From the NCBI GenBank assembly GCA_934668295.1, contig CAKUND010000026.1, positions 1 through 16,471 on the forward strand: a stretch of DNA of 16,471 nucleotides, read 5' to 3'. Under the pieces are notes generated by a model that did no database searches, was not told the DNA's origin, and saw only the letters and a list, made by a program, of their open reading frames with translations. The position numbers were made by a program, and so were the translations under genes. Every line of letters begins with the position of its first letter. Position 1 is the stretch's first letter. Below, piece by piece: positions 1-5,503 of this stretch. Source of the stretch: an uncultured Oscillospiraceae bacterium. GTDB lineage: Bacteria > Bacillota > Clostridia > Oscillospirales > Oscillospiraceae.

Positions 1-55
1 CGCTGCCCTTCCAGCAGACGGAATGGATATAATGCAGCGCTTCGTCAAGCGTCAT
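1..55 (-). CDS. folC: FolC, bifunctional folylpolyglutamate/dihydrofolate synthase (N-terminus only)
   Basis: Only the first 18 codons lie in the window, starting at the ATG at 55 and running off the left edge. They read MTLDEALHYIHSVCWKGS, which matches the usual opening of clostridial FolC proteins (MTYEEALEYIHS...WKGS pattern, recalled from the family). FolC adds glutamates to folates so that they stay in the cell and work with folate enzymes; many also make dihydrofolate from dihydropteroate. The ATG is one base after the TGA of folT (TGA-C-ATG), so translation is probably coupled and both genes share the riboswitch-controlled promoter upstream of folT. Family identity rests on a short stretch plus the folate context, so it is good but not certain. 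Confidence 0.75.
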   Translation of the reverse strand, partial: MTLDEALHYIHSVCWKGS

Positions 56-56
56 G

Positions 57-671
57 TCAATTACCTTCTTTTGATTTTGTTTCGTATTTCACCGGCGGCC
101 AGAGCTTGGCAGCGGTAAAGACCTTGGATTTATAGAGCAGCCATACCACCAGCACGTCAATGACGAACGTCACGCCGAACTGTACCGAGCGGGTCGCGAG
201 CTTCGTGAGGAAAAACGCCGTTTTCGCGTCGCCGCCGTAGACAAATGCGAGGGAAACGCTCTGATAGAGGATCGAGCCCAGCACGATGGCGGGCAGGAAC
301 GACAGCGCGATGGTCAGAATAGACGTTTTTTTCACCAGCAGCGGCTGGAACAGACCCGCGCAGAGCCCATAGAGAATGGGCGGCACGCAGAACATCGGGT
401 TATAGCCGTAGCCGGAGAACAGGCAGCCGACAAAATCGGCTACAAAGCCGACCAGCGCGCCGGGCAAGGGCCCAAAGAGCATACCAGCCAGGAAAATGGG
501 CACGGCTTCAATCGAGAAGCGGGTCGTCTCGTTCGGCATCGGAATGATGAAGCGGGCCAGCACGACGGAAACGGCAGCCAGCAGCGCACAGGACACGAGC
601 GTGCGAACATTCTGCAGCCCGTGCCGCGGCGCAGTCCGTGCGGCGGACATGTTTTTTGTAAAATTGGACAT
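57..671 (-). CDS. folT: Folate ECF transporter S component, FolT family
   Basis: A 204-residue, very hydrophobic protein with about six membrane segments, the size and build of an ECF transporter substrate-binding (S) subunit. After a short polar N-terminus come VSCALLAAVSVVLARF, the charged patch PNETTRFSIEAVPIFLAG and the segment LFGPLPGALVGFVADFVG, which are typical of the folate-family S components. It would capture folate at the membrane and hand it to the shared EcfA/A'/T energising module, which is not in this window. The call is reinforced by the THF riboswitch directly upstream and by folC directly downstream. The ATG at 671 is preceded by an AGGAGG (minus strand, 684-679) that is also one arm of a hairpin, so translation initiation is likely to be controlled by RNA structure. 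Signature-level recognition only; the folate specificity comes mainly from context. Confidence 0.88.
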   Translation of the reverse strand: MSNFTKNMSAARTAPRHGLQNVRTLVSCALLAAVSVVLARFIIPMPNETTRFSIEAVPIFLAGMLFGPLPGALVGFVADFVGCLFSGYGYNPMFCVPPILYGLCAGLFQPLLVKKTSILTIALSFLPAIVLGSILYQSVSLAFVYGGDAKTAFFLTKLATRSVQFGVTFVIDVLVVWLLYKSKVFTAAKLWPPVKYETKSKEGN

Positions 672-678
672 AAAAAAG

Positions 679-704
679 CCTCCTATTGTGTCAATGGGAG
701 GAGG
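679..704 (-). promoter_or_regulatory. Expression platform: SD-sequestering hairpin / possible intrinsic terminator of folT
   Basis: On the minus strand CCTCCT (704-699) and AGGAGG (684-679) form a perfect 6-bp stem around a 14-nt loop, followed by C and six T (677-672) that run straight into the folT ATG at 671. The 3' arm is the folT Shine-Dalgarno. The hairpin can therefore hide the ribosome site, and the U tract means it could also stop transcription. The 5' arm belongs to AACCTCC (minus, 706-700), which is also complementary to a stretch inside the THF aptamer. Confidence 0.75.
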
Positions 705-754
705 TTCGAATGATATGGACTTTCAAACAAGAAAGAAACTGCTGTACAATTTCA

Positions 755-857
755 GTTTGCTATAGCGGATGCGAAATGACACCGCGGAGAAACTCCTTCG
801 CCCGGCGGCAACCTCCCATCCAACCGGTACTTGACGCGTCATTTCTACTCATGCAAC
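755..857 (-). promoter_or_regulatory. Tetrahydrofolate (THF) riboswitch aptamer
   Basis: Minus-strand sequence matches the THF riboswitch (Rfam RF01831) in order: GAGTAGA; AAATGAC (844-838) pairing perfectly with GTCATTT (780-774); GCGTCAAGT; an ACCGG stem strand; the conserved GGATGGGAGGTTGCC segment; GGCGAAGGAG with a small GGAG/CTCC hairpin (796-786); GCGGT; and the hallmark 3' end CGCATCCGCT. An outer TTGC/GCAA closing pair (855-852 with 759-756) extends the base helix. These riboswitches precede folT and folate genes in Firmicutes and usually turn genes off when reduced folate is bound. Here it sits about 50 nt upstream of the SD-sequestering hairpin of folT. Recognised by eye; a covariance-model scan would settle the exact ends. 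Confidence 0.92.
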
Positions 858-933
858 GTTCGGGTACGCATGCTCTGTTTGTTAAATTGACAGGCTCACA
901 TCTTCCTGCCCTTCCTGTGCTCCTTCGAAGCTT

Positions 934-962
934 ATTGTATGGTGTCCGGCAGAAAAAATCAA
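934..962 (-). promoter_or_regulatory. Promoter of the riboswitch-folT-folC operon
   Basis: On the minus strand a -35 TTGATT (962-957) and a -10 TACAAT (939-934) are separated by exactly 17 bp, a good sigma-A match. Transcription would start near 927, giving about 70 nt before the THF aptamer and a leader of about 255 nt before the folT ATG. Confidence 0.7.
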
Positions 963-967
963 GTATC

Positions 968-989
968 AATCAATATTTTTTTATTGATT
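968..989. repeat. AT-rich inverted repeat, possible weak terminator
   Basis: AATCAATA and TATTGATT (8 bp each) flank six T. It overlaps the 3' end of the 65-residue gene and lies just upstream of the folT operon promoter. In the minus direction it is followed, after a few bases, by TTGATTTTTT, so it might weakly terminate the small gene; the stem is all A/T apart from two pairs, so efficiency is doubtful. Confidence 0.35.
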
Positions 990-1178
990 CCGGGAATTAT
1001 TTTCTGGCCCGCCAAAAACCCGAAACACCCGTTCCGCCTGCGGCCCCTCGCCGCCCGCTGCCCGCCACCCGGCCAGAAACGCCGCCCGGACGATCGTAAA
1101 CAGCGCAGCCTCCGCGTCGTCGTACTCATGCCGGTCAAGAAATTCGGAAAGCGCGGCCTCGAAGTTGTTATCCATCAT
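981..1178 (-). CDS. Small acidic protein of unknown function
   Basis: A 65-residue protein I cannot assign to a named family. It begins MMDNNFEAALSEFLDRHE, continues with an acidic helix-like stretch (YDDAEAALFTIVRAAF), then LAGWRAAGGE and a polar tail. No membrane segment, cysteine pair or enzyme motif is visible. It is supported as a gene by a GGAGGG ribosome site (minus, 1192-1187) 8 nt before the ATG at 1178, a good divergent promoter and normal codon use. A second ATG follows immediately at 1175. Proteins of this build with an AFLAGWRAA segment are, from memory, common as unnamed small genes in clostridial accessory DNA, but that is not a functional statement. It is divergent from two XRE regulators across a palindromic operator, so it is probably under their control. 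Confidence 0.7.
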   Translation of the reverse strand: MMDNNFEAALSEFLDRHEYDDAEAALFTIVRAAFLAGWRAAGGEGPQAERVFRVFGGPENNSRNQ

Positions 1179-1214
1179 ACAGCTATCCCTCCAAATTCCG
1201 AGATATTTTCTGAT

Positions 1215-1243
1215 ATTCTAACATAAAAGTTTCTGAATGTCTA
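1215..1243 (-). promoter_or_regulatory. Promoter of the 65-residue gene, overlapping the operator
   Basis: Minus strand -35 TAGACA (1243-1238), 17-bp spacer, -10 TAGAAT (1220-1215). The -35 box is embedded in the left arm of the inverted repeat at 1236-1257, so a protein bound there would block RNA polymerase. Confidence 0.6.
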
Positions 1244-1257
1244 TGATGATAGACATT
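1236..1257. promoter_or_regulatory. Perfect 9-bp inverted repeat, likely XRE operator
   Basis: AATGTCTAT (1236-1244) and ATAGACATT (1249-1257) are exact reverse complements around GATG. It lies in the divergent region between the 65-residue gene and the first XRE gene, about 46 bp before the latter's start. Each arm carries a TAGACA, so the dyad supplies -35-like boxes pointing both ways. Size and symmetry fit an operator for a dimeric helix-turn-helix repressor; autoregulation by the adjacent XRE protein is inferred. Confidence 0.65.
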
Positions 1258-1303
1258 ATTTTTCGCTTTTTCTCCTACACTAAGCAGGAAAAGAGGCGAT
1301 CAT

Positions 1304-1537
1304 GTGCAGTATCAGCAAAGCGCCGTCGGCGAGACGATCCGGCGGCTTCGGATGGAAAAGAATATGTCGCAGGAGCTGCTCAGCGGCCTTGCCGGTATCG
1401 CGCGCACGCATCTGAGCATGATCGAAACCGGACGGAAGCAGGCCAACTTTGAAACGATCTGGCGTCTTGCGCTGGCTCTGGAGCTCCGCCCAAGCGAGCT
1501 GGTCGCGAAAATCGAACAGACCTGTCAGGACAAATAG
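1304..1537 (+). CDS. XRE-family helix-turn-helix regulator (short)
   Basis: A 77-residue protein that is almost entirely one lambda-repressor-like HTH domain: VGETIRRLRMEKNMSQELLS, then LAGIARTHLSMIETGRKQ (the recognition-helix region with the usual S-x-I-E-x-G-R) and FETIWRLALALELRPSELV. It should bind DNA as a dimer. The start is taken as GTG at 1304, with AGAGGC 6 nt upstream; the overlapping ATG at 1302 is in another frame and gives no HTH. It is the first gene after the palindrome at 1236-1257 and is followed 20 bp later by a second XRE gene, so the pair is probably one transcript. There is no partner domain or toxin motif. Likely a repressor of itself and of the divergent small gene (inference). 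Confidence 0.88.
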   Translation: MQYQQSAVGETIRRLRMEKNMSQELLSGLAGIARTHLSMIETGRKQANFETIWRLALALELRPSELVAKIEQTCQDK

Positions 1538-1557
1538 TATCAACAGGATGTGATACG

Positions 1558-1788
1558 ATGCAGACAGAGTATGCTGAGAAATATATTACGCTCGGACTGA
1601 AAATCGCGTATTACCGCAAAAAGCGCGGTTACACACAGGAGGTCTTTGCGGAGAAGATCGGCAAGAGCCTCAATTTCCTTGCGCAGGTCGAAGGGACGGG
1701 GACCGTGCGCGGCGTGAGCCTTGAGACGCTTTTCAAAATTGCAGATGTCTTGCAGATCCCGCCGGCAAAGCTGCTGGAGGATGATTGA
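1558..1788 (+). CDS. XRE-family helix-turn-helix regulator (second, tandem)
   Basis: A 76-residue single-domain HTH protein: LGLKIAYYRKKRGYTQEVFA, EKIGKSLNFLAQVEGTGTVR and VSLETLFKIADVLQIPPAKL, closing with acidic LLEDD. The order of helices and the final hydrophobic-P-x-x-L-L fit the HTH_3/XRE family. It differs clearly from the preceding XRE protein, so it is not a recent duplicate. It starts at the ATG at 1558, 20 bp after the first gene, with no strong Shine-Dalgarno (only a short AGGATG-like stretch), so it may rely on coupling. Ten bases after its stop begins a 35-bp REP-like palindrome. Target unknown. Confidence 0.86.
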   Translation: MQTEYAEKYITLGLKIAYYRKKRGYTQEVFAEKIGKSLNFLAQVEGTGTVRGVSLETLFKIADVLQIPPAKLLEDD

Positions 1789-1797
1789 ACAGAAAAG

Positions 1798-1832
1798 TTG
1801 TAGGGGCCGATGTTGGGCATCGGCCCCTACAA
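1798..1832. repeat. 35-bp perfect palindromic element (REP/MITE-like)
   Basis: TTGTAGGGGCCGATG (1798-1812) and CATCGGCCCCTACAA (1818-1832) are exact 15-bp reverse complements around TTGGG. It follows the second XRE gene but has no U tract on either strand, which argues against a plain intrinsic terminator. The TGTAGGGGC...GCCCCTACA outline recalls short palindromic repeats scattered in many bacterial genomes, including gut Clostridia (from memory). It may still slow or end transcription. Confidence 0.6.
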
Positions 1833-1991
1833 ATGCTATACGCACAGCGCCGGAATTCCAGAGCTGCTTCAAACTTCGCGGATAAGATCCAAGAAAACGT
1901 TTCTTTTGGAGAAGCAAAAGAAAAAGGGATGCCGCAGATGCAAATTTCTGCGAGTGTTCTTGCATTGACAGATGTATCGCCGACCACAAAA
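1833..1991. other. Gene-free stretch between XRE regulator and rny
   Basis: No convincing gene. It holds a short dyad CGCAGA...TCTGCG near 1935-1954 and an AAGAAA/TTTCTT dyad around 1894-1908, plus oligo-A stretches. Open frames here on the minus strand owe part of their sequence to the palindrome at 1798-1832 and lack ribosome sites. Confidence 0.4.
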
Positions 1992-2019
1992 CAGCGCCCG
2001 GACGGAAGTCCGGGCGCTG
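1987..2019 (-). terminator. Intrinsic terminator of rny
   Basis: CAGCGCCCGGAC (1992-2003) and GTCCGGGCGCTG (2008-2019) form a perfect 12-bp GC-rich stem with a 4-nt loop, 7 bases after the rny stop; on the minus strand it is followed by TTTT. The other direction reads into CTGATTTTATTTT, so it may be bidirectional and also stop anything coming from the XRE genes. Confidence 0.8.
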
Positions 2020-2025
2020 CTGATT

Positions 2026-3579
2026 TTATTTTGCGTATTCGACTGCTTTCGTTTCGCGGATGACGTTGACCTTGATCTGGCCGGGGTATTCGAGCTCGGA
2101 CTCGATCTTCTTGGCAAGATCGTGGGCCAGAAGGATCATATTGTCCTCCGTGACCTCCTCGGGCTTGACCATCACGCGGACCTCGCGTCCGGCCTGAATG
2201 GCGTAGGCCTTCTCGACGCCGGGGAAGGAGTTCGTCAGCTCCTCGAGCTTTTCGAGCCTGCGGATATAGTTCTCGACGTTCTCACGGCGTGCACCGGGGC
2301 GTGCAGCGGAGATCGCGTCGGCAGCCTGCACGAGACAGGCAATGACGGTCTGCGGCTCAACGTCGCCATGGTGCGCCTCGATGGCGTTGATGACGACGGG
2401 GTTCTCCTTGTACTTTCTGGCAAGCTCGACGCCCAGCTGGACGTGGCTGCCCTCCATCTCGTGGTCGACGGATTTGCCGAGGTCGTGGAGCAGACCGGCG
2501 CGCTTTGCCAGCGTCACGTCGACGCCCAGCTCGGACGCCATCAGACCCGCGATGTGCGCGACCTCGATGGAGTGGTTCAGCACGTTCTGACCGTAGGACG
2601 TGCGGTATTTCTGGCGGCCCAGGAGCTTGATGAGCTCGGGGTGCAGATTGTGGACGCCCGTTTCGAACGTGGCGCGCTCGCCCTCGACCTTGATGGTGTG
2701 GTCGACTTCGCGGCGGGCTTTTTCGACCATGTCCTCGATGCGGGTCGGGTGGATGCGTCCGTCGGCGATGAGCTTTTCAAGCGCAAGCCGCGCGACCTCG
2801 CGGCGGACAGGATCGAACGAGGAGACCGTGATGGCCTCCGGGGTGTCGTCGATGATGAGATCGACGCCGGTGATGGTTTCGAGCGTGCGGATGTTGCGGC
2901 CCTCGCGGCCGATGATGCGGCCCTTCATTTCGTCGTTGGGCAGCGGTACGACGGAGACGGTCGTCTCCGCGGCATGGTCTGCCGCGCAGCGCTGGATGGC
3001 GGTGGCAATGATCTCGCGGGCGGTCTGGTCGGCCTCCTCCTTCATCTGCGCCTCGATCTCCTTGATCTTCATCGCGGTCTCGTGGCGCACATCGTCCTCG
3101 ACGCCCTTGAGGATATAGGCCTTGGCCTCGTCCTGCGTCAGACCGGAGATCTTCTCCAGAACCTCCATCTGACTGCGCTTGAGGGAGTCGACCTCCTCCT
3201 GCTTCTTGTCGATGGCCGCGATCTTCTTGGCCAGCTCGTCCTCTTTCTTCTCGTGAAGATTGATCTTCTTGTCAAGGGCTTCTTCCTTCTGCTGCAGACG
3301 GCGCTCCTGCTTGGAGACTTCCGCGCGGCGCTCCTTGACCTCCTGCTCGTATTCGCTGCGTGATTTATGGATCTCTTCCTTCGCTTCGAGCAGCATTTCG
3401 CGCTTTTTGCTTTCTCCGCCCTTGATGGCTTCGTTGATGATGCGCCGGGCTTCCTCTTCGGCGGAACCGATCTGCTTTTCCGCAACCTTTTTGCGGTACA
3501 GAACGCCGGCCGCGAAGAAGACCGCGCAGAGCACGACTGCCGCGATGCTAAGGATGAGGCATAGCGTATTAAATTCCAT
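2026..3579 (-). CDS. rny: Ribonuclease Y
   Basis: A 517-residue membrane-anchored endoribonuclease that starts decay of many mRNAs in Firmicutes. Visible in order: an N-terminal transmembrane helix (about residues 5-28, [20 protein letters not shown]); a long charged coiled coil (about 30-190); a KH RNA-binding domain with [15 protein letters not shown]; and an HD domain with [13 protein letters not shown], the metal-binding HDLGK and the following AHHGD. It ends in [15 protein letters not shown], a typical RNase Y C-terminus. The length agrees with B. subtilis Rny (about 520). I chose the ATG at 3579 because the transmembrane helix follows it directly, as in the family; the nearest AGGAGG (minus, 3600-3595) is 15 nt away, a rather long spacing. 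It is monocistronic, with its own promoter and terminator. A long antisense open frame over this gene reflects base composition. Confidence 0.97.
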   Translation of the reverse strand: MEFNTLCLILSIAAVVLCAVFFAAGVLYRKKVAEKQIGSAEEEARRIINEAIKGGESKKREMLLEAKEEIHKSRSEYEQEVKERRAEVSKQERRLQQKEEALDKKINLHEKKEDELAKKIAAIDKKQEEVDSLKRSQMEVLEKISGLTQDEAKAYILKGVEDDVRHETAMKIKEIEAQMKEEADQTAREIIATAIQRCAADHAAETTVSVVPLPNDEMKGRIIGREGRNIRTLETITGVDLIIDDTPEAITVSSFDPVRREVARLALEKLIADGRIHPTRIEDMVEKARREVDHTIKVEGERATFETGVHNLHPELIKLLGRQKYRTSYGQNVLNHSIEVAHIAGLMASELGVDVTLAKRAGLLHDLGKSVDHEMEGSHVQLGVELARKYKENPVVINAIEAHHGDVEPQTVIACLVQAADAISAARPGARRENVENYIRRLEKLEELTNSFPGVEKAYAIQAGREVRVMVKPEEVTEDNMILLAHDLAKKIESELEYPGQIKVNVIRETKAVEYAK

Positions 3580-3617
3580 AAACTGCGAATCACACCTCCT
3601 GTTTTCAGTATTGGGTA

Positions 3618-3633
3618 CGCCGGCACTCCGGCG
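3618..3633 (-). other. GC-rich hairpin in the rny leader
   Basis: CGCCGG (3618-3623) and CCGGCG (3628-3633) form a perfect 6-bp stem with a 4-nt loop, in the roughly 110-nt untranslated leader between the rny promoter and its start. Role unknown; it could stabilise the 5' end or be part of control by RNase Y itself (inference). Confidence 0.45.
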
Positions 3634-3698
3634 ACTTGAATCATAAAGCGCAATGAGCTTCCCCAAGTCCCATTACAGCCATACAAATCCTACCCTAC

Positions 3699-3727
3699 AT
3701 TGTACCGGTTTGACACGTGTCTGTCAA
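3699..3727 (-). promoter_or_regulatory. Promoter of rny with palindrome in the spacer
   Basis: Minus strand: -35 TTGACA (3727-3722), 17-bp spacer, -10 TACAAT (3704-3699), an almost perfect sigma-A promoter. The spacer carries the palindrome GACACGTGTC, and TTGACA/TGTCAA arms six bases apart flank it. Start of transcription near 3692. Confidence 0.85.
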
Positions 3728-3883
3728 GGCGCAATTCGGAAAAATGCACGAAACAGACCGTGCCAATTTGGGCGCTTTTGGCAAGAACCGCCCAAGTAAC
3801 CGCAGGCGATTGACCCATCGGTTACGGATACACGCGGTTGACAAGCAGGAAAAAGTGTGATTCTATAAAGGAAACGCGGGCAA
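3728..3883. other. Intergenic region between bioY and rny with two stem-loops
   Basis: No gene seen. Two back-to-back 7-bp dyads are present: TTGGGCG (3768-3774) with CGCCCAA (3789-3795), and GTAACCG (3796-3802) with CGGTTAC (3819-3825). Neither has a U tract, so they are weak terminator candidates for bioY at best. A TTGACA at 3838 on the plus strand has no -10 at the right distance. Confidence 0.4.
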
Positions 3884-4438
3884 TCAGGCGGCTGCGAGCA
3901 CCTGCGGCAGCCGCTTCGAAATGGCCACGCACAAAAAGCTTCCCAGCGCGATCTTCAGCAGATCGCCCGGCAGATAGATCAGCATACCGTTTTTAATGAC
4001 CTGCCAGAATGTCAGTCCCTTCCCCAGATACGCATTCGCAATCAGCGCCATATACGGCACGCCGATGGCATACAGGACTGCCAGCCCGGCCAGCATGGCA
4101 AGCGCCGTCCCCCAGAAGGTCAAAGGCCGCTTTGCCAGCTTCCCGATCACGAGCGCCGACGGGATCAGCCCCAGCAAAAACCCGAACGTCGGCTGCAGCA
4201 CGTACGAAAATCCGCCGCCCAGCGCGAAGATCGGCACGCCTACCAGCCCGATGAGCACATACACGCCCTGCGACAGCGCGCCGTAGCCTGCGCCGAGCAG
4301 AATGCCTGCCATGGCTGTGAACAGAAACTGCAGCGAGATCGCCGCCAGCGCAAAGGGGATCTTGAAGAATGCGCCAACTGCCGTCAGCGCGGCAAACAGG
4401 GCTGTCAGGACCAACATCAATGTCTTTCTGTGCTGCAT
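3884..4438 (-). CDS. bioY: Biotin ECF transporter S component BioY
   Basis: A 184-residue integral membrane protein with about six hydrophobic segments, the usual size for BioY. The line ALFAALTAVGAFFKIPF, then SLQFLFTAMAGILLGAGYGA and the glycine-rich GVPIFALGGGFSYVLQPTFG followed by FLLGLIPSA are the characteristic BioY blocks. It takes up biotin, alone or with a shared ECF energising module. The ATG at 4438 has AAGGAG 8 nt upstream; the reading frame is open further upstream, but that extension would run through the operator and into the opposite gene birA. It is divergent from birA, and its -10 box overlaps the BirA operator, so repression by biotin-loaded BirA is expected. Confidence 0.95.
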   Translation of the reverse strand: MQHRKTLMLVLTALFAALTAVGAFFKIPFALAAISLQFLFTAMAGILLGAGYGALSQGVYVLIGLVGVPIFALGGGFSYVLQPTFGFLLGLIPSALVIGKLAKRPLTFWGTALAMLAGLAVLYAIGVPYMALIANAYLGKGLTFWQVIKNGMLIYLPGDLLKIALGSFLCVAISKRLPQVLAAA

Positions 4439-4453
4439 AGAAAACGCTCCTTT

Positions 4454-4484
4454 TTGTAAACCAAATTTAAAAACAGGTTTACAA
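4454..4484. promoter_or_regulatory. BirA operator (biotin box) between bioY and birA
   Basis: TTGTAAACC (4454-4462) and GGTTTACAA (4476-4484) are exact 9-bp reverse complements with 13 bp between. This is the known BirA-binding half-site pair in the correct place, between a biotin transporter gene and birA. From memory most BirA boxes have a spacer of about 14-16 bp, so this one is a little short. The right arm overlaps the -10 boxes of both divergent promoters. Confidence 0.88.
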
Positions 4485-4509
4485 TACACGAAACCAACCG
4501 AAAAATCAA
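4480..4509 (-). promoter_or_regulatory. Promoter of bioY, overlapping the divergent birA -10
   Basis: Minus strand: -35 TTGATT (4509-4504), 17-bp spacer, -10 TATTGT (4486-4481). On the plus strand TACAAT at 4480-4485 is the best -10 for birA (about 31 nt leader), with no good -35. Both -10s fall on the right arm of the operator, so one bound dimer can shut both genes. Confidence 0.6.
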
Positions 4510-4522
4510 GGGGATATTTATC

Positions 4523-5503
4523 ATGTTGAAAGAAGAAGTTCTCTCCATGCTGCTGAACGCGCGGGAACCCGTCTCCGGCGAGGGCATCTGTAAGACCCTC
4601 GGCGTGACCCGTGCCGCTGTCTGGAAGACCATCGACCAGCTGCGGCAGGAGGGCTATGCCATCGACGCCGCGCCGAAGCGCGGCTATACGCTCTCCTCCG
4701 TGCCTGACCGGCTCGATACGGCCCTTGTGCGCGCATATCTGTCCGGCCACCCGTGGCAGGCGCTGGTGACAGTCGTGCCCAGCGTGGATTCCACGAACAA
4801 TGCCTGCAAGCGCCTCGCCGCTGAGGGTGCGCCGGACGGCACCGTCGTCCTGACCGATTGCCAGACCGCCGGGAGGGGCCGCCGGGGCCGGACGTTCGTT
4901 TCCCCACCGGGCGGCCTGTATTTCAGCACGATCCTGCGCCCGCACGCAAAGCCGGAGGCGCTTATGCACCTCACGGCCATGGCTGCGGTCGCCGCCGCGC
5001 GGGCGGTCTTCGCAGTCAGCGGCGTGTATCCCGATATCAAATGGACGAACGACCTTGTGCTCGGCGGAAAAAAGCTCTGCGGCATCCTCACCGAGATCGG
5101 CATCGAGGCCGAATCACGCGAGGTCGACTATGCCGTCGTCGGCATCGGCATCAACTGTGCGCGCGTCGACCTGCCGCCCGAGGTCAGTGCCATGTCGGCC
5201 AGTCTGGAGGCATTCACCGGGCGGAAGCCCGACCGTGCCCGCCTCACCGCTGCCCTCGTTCGCACACTTTATGAGATGGAGCAGGCTCTGTTCACCGAAA
5301 AAGGCGCCTGGCTGCAGGAATTCTCCGCGCACTGCATCACCATCGGACAGGATGTCAAGCTTGTCCGGGGCGACGACGTGACCTATGCCCACGCCGACGC
5401 CATCGACTCCGACGCCGCCCTCCTCGTCACGCTCCCCGACGGAACAAAATCCACCATCGCCTCCGGCGAAGTCTCCGTCCGGGGCATGTATGGATACGTA
5501 TAA
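4523..5503 (+). CDS. birA: BirA, biotin-protein ligase and biotin repressor
   Basis: A 326-residue two-function protein. Residues 1-60 form a winged helix-turn-helix (LLNAREPVSGEGICKTLGVT, RAAVWKTIDQLRQEGYAID, then the wing PKRGYTL). The ligase domain follows, with DSTNNACKRLA (about 89-99), the biotin/ATP loop GRGRRGR (117-123), SPPGGLYFSTIL (127-138), KWTNDLVLGGKKLCGILTE (173-191) with the catalytic lysine region, and VVGIGIN. A small C-terminal SH3-like domain closes it. It activates biotin with ATP and attaches it to carboxylases; when idle, the biotinyl-AMP form binds the operator just upstream. The ATG at 4523 has AAGGGG 9 nt before it. Full length; the presence of the HTH marks it as the regulatory type. 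Confidence 0.97.
   Translation: MLKEEVLSMLLNAREPVSGEGICKTLGVTRAAVWKTIDQLRQEGYAIDAAPKRGYTLSSVPDRLDTALVRAYLSGHPWQALVTVVPSVDSTNNACKRLAAEGAPDGTVVLTDCQTAGRGRRGRTFVSPPGGLYFSTILRPHAKPEALMHLTAMAAVAAARAVFAVSGVYPDIKWTNDLVLGGKKLCGILTEIGIEAESREVDYAVVGIGINCARVDLPPEVSAMSASLEAFTGRKPDRARLTAALVRTLYEMEQALFTEKGAWLQEFSAHCITIGQDVKLVRGDDVTYAHADAIDSDAALLVTLPDGTKSTIASGEVSVRGMYGYV

Noticed and set aside
1304..1788. Toxin-antitoxin system made of the XRE pair and the 65-residue protein
   Set aside because: No toxin fold, RNase or kinase motif is visible in the small protein, so the label is not supported.
1972..3363. 463-codon open frame on the plus strand opposite rny
   Set aside because: Antisense to a clear RNase Y gene; D/L/R-rich composition typical of the reverse of GC-rich coding DNA; no ribosome site or family motif.
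3838..3869. Plus-strand TTGACA with TATAAA, possible antisense promoter to bioY
   Set aside because: Spacing is 20 bp to the only good -10; at 17 bp the -10 is poor. No gene follows on that strand.
4439..4969. Upstream extension of bioY to 361 residues
   Set aside because: Would run through the BirA operator and antisense to birA; the ATG at 4438 has a good ribosome site and gives the family length.
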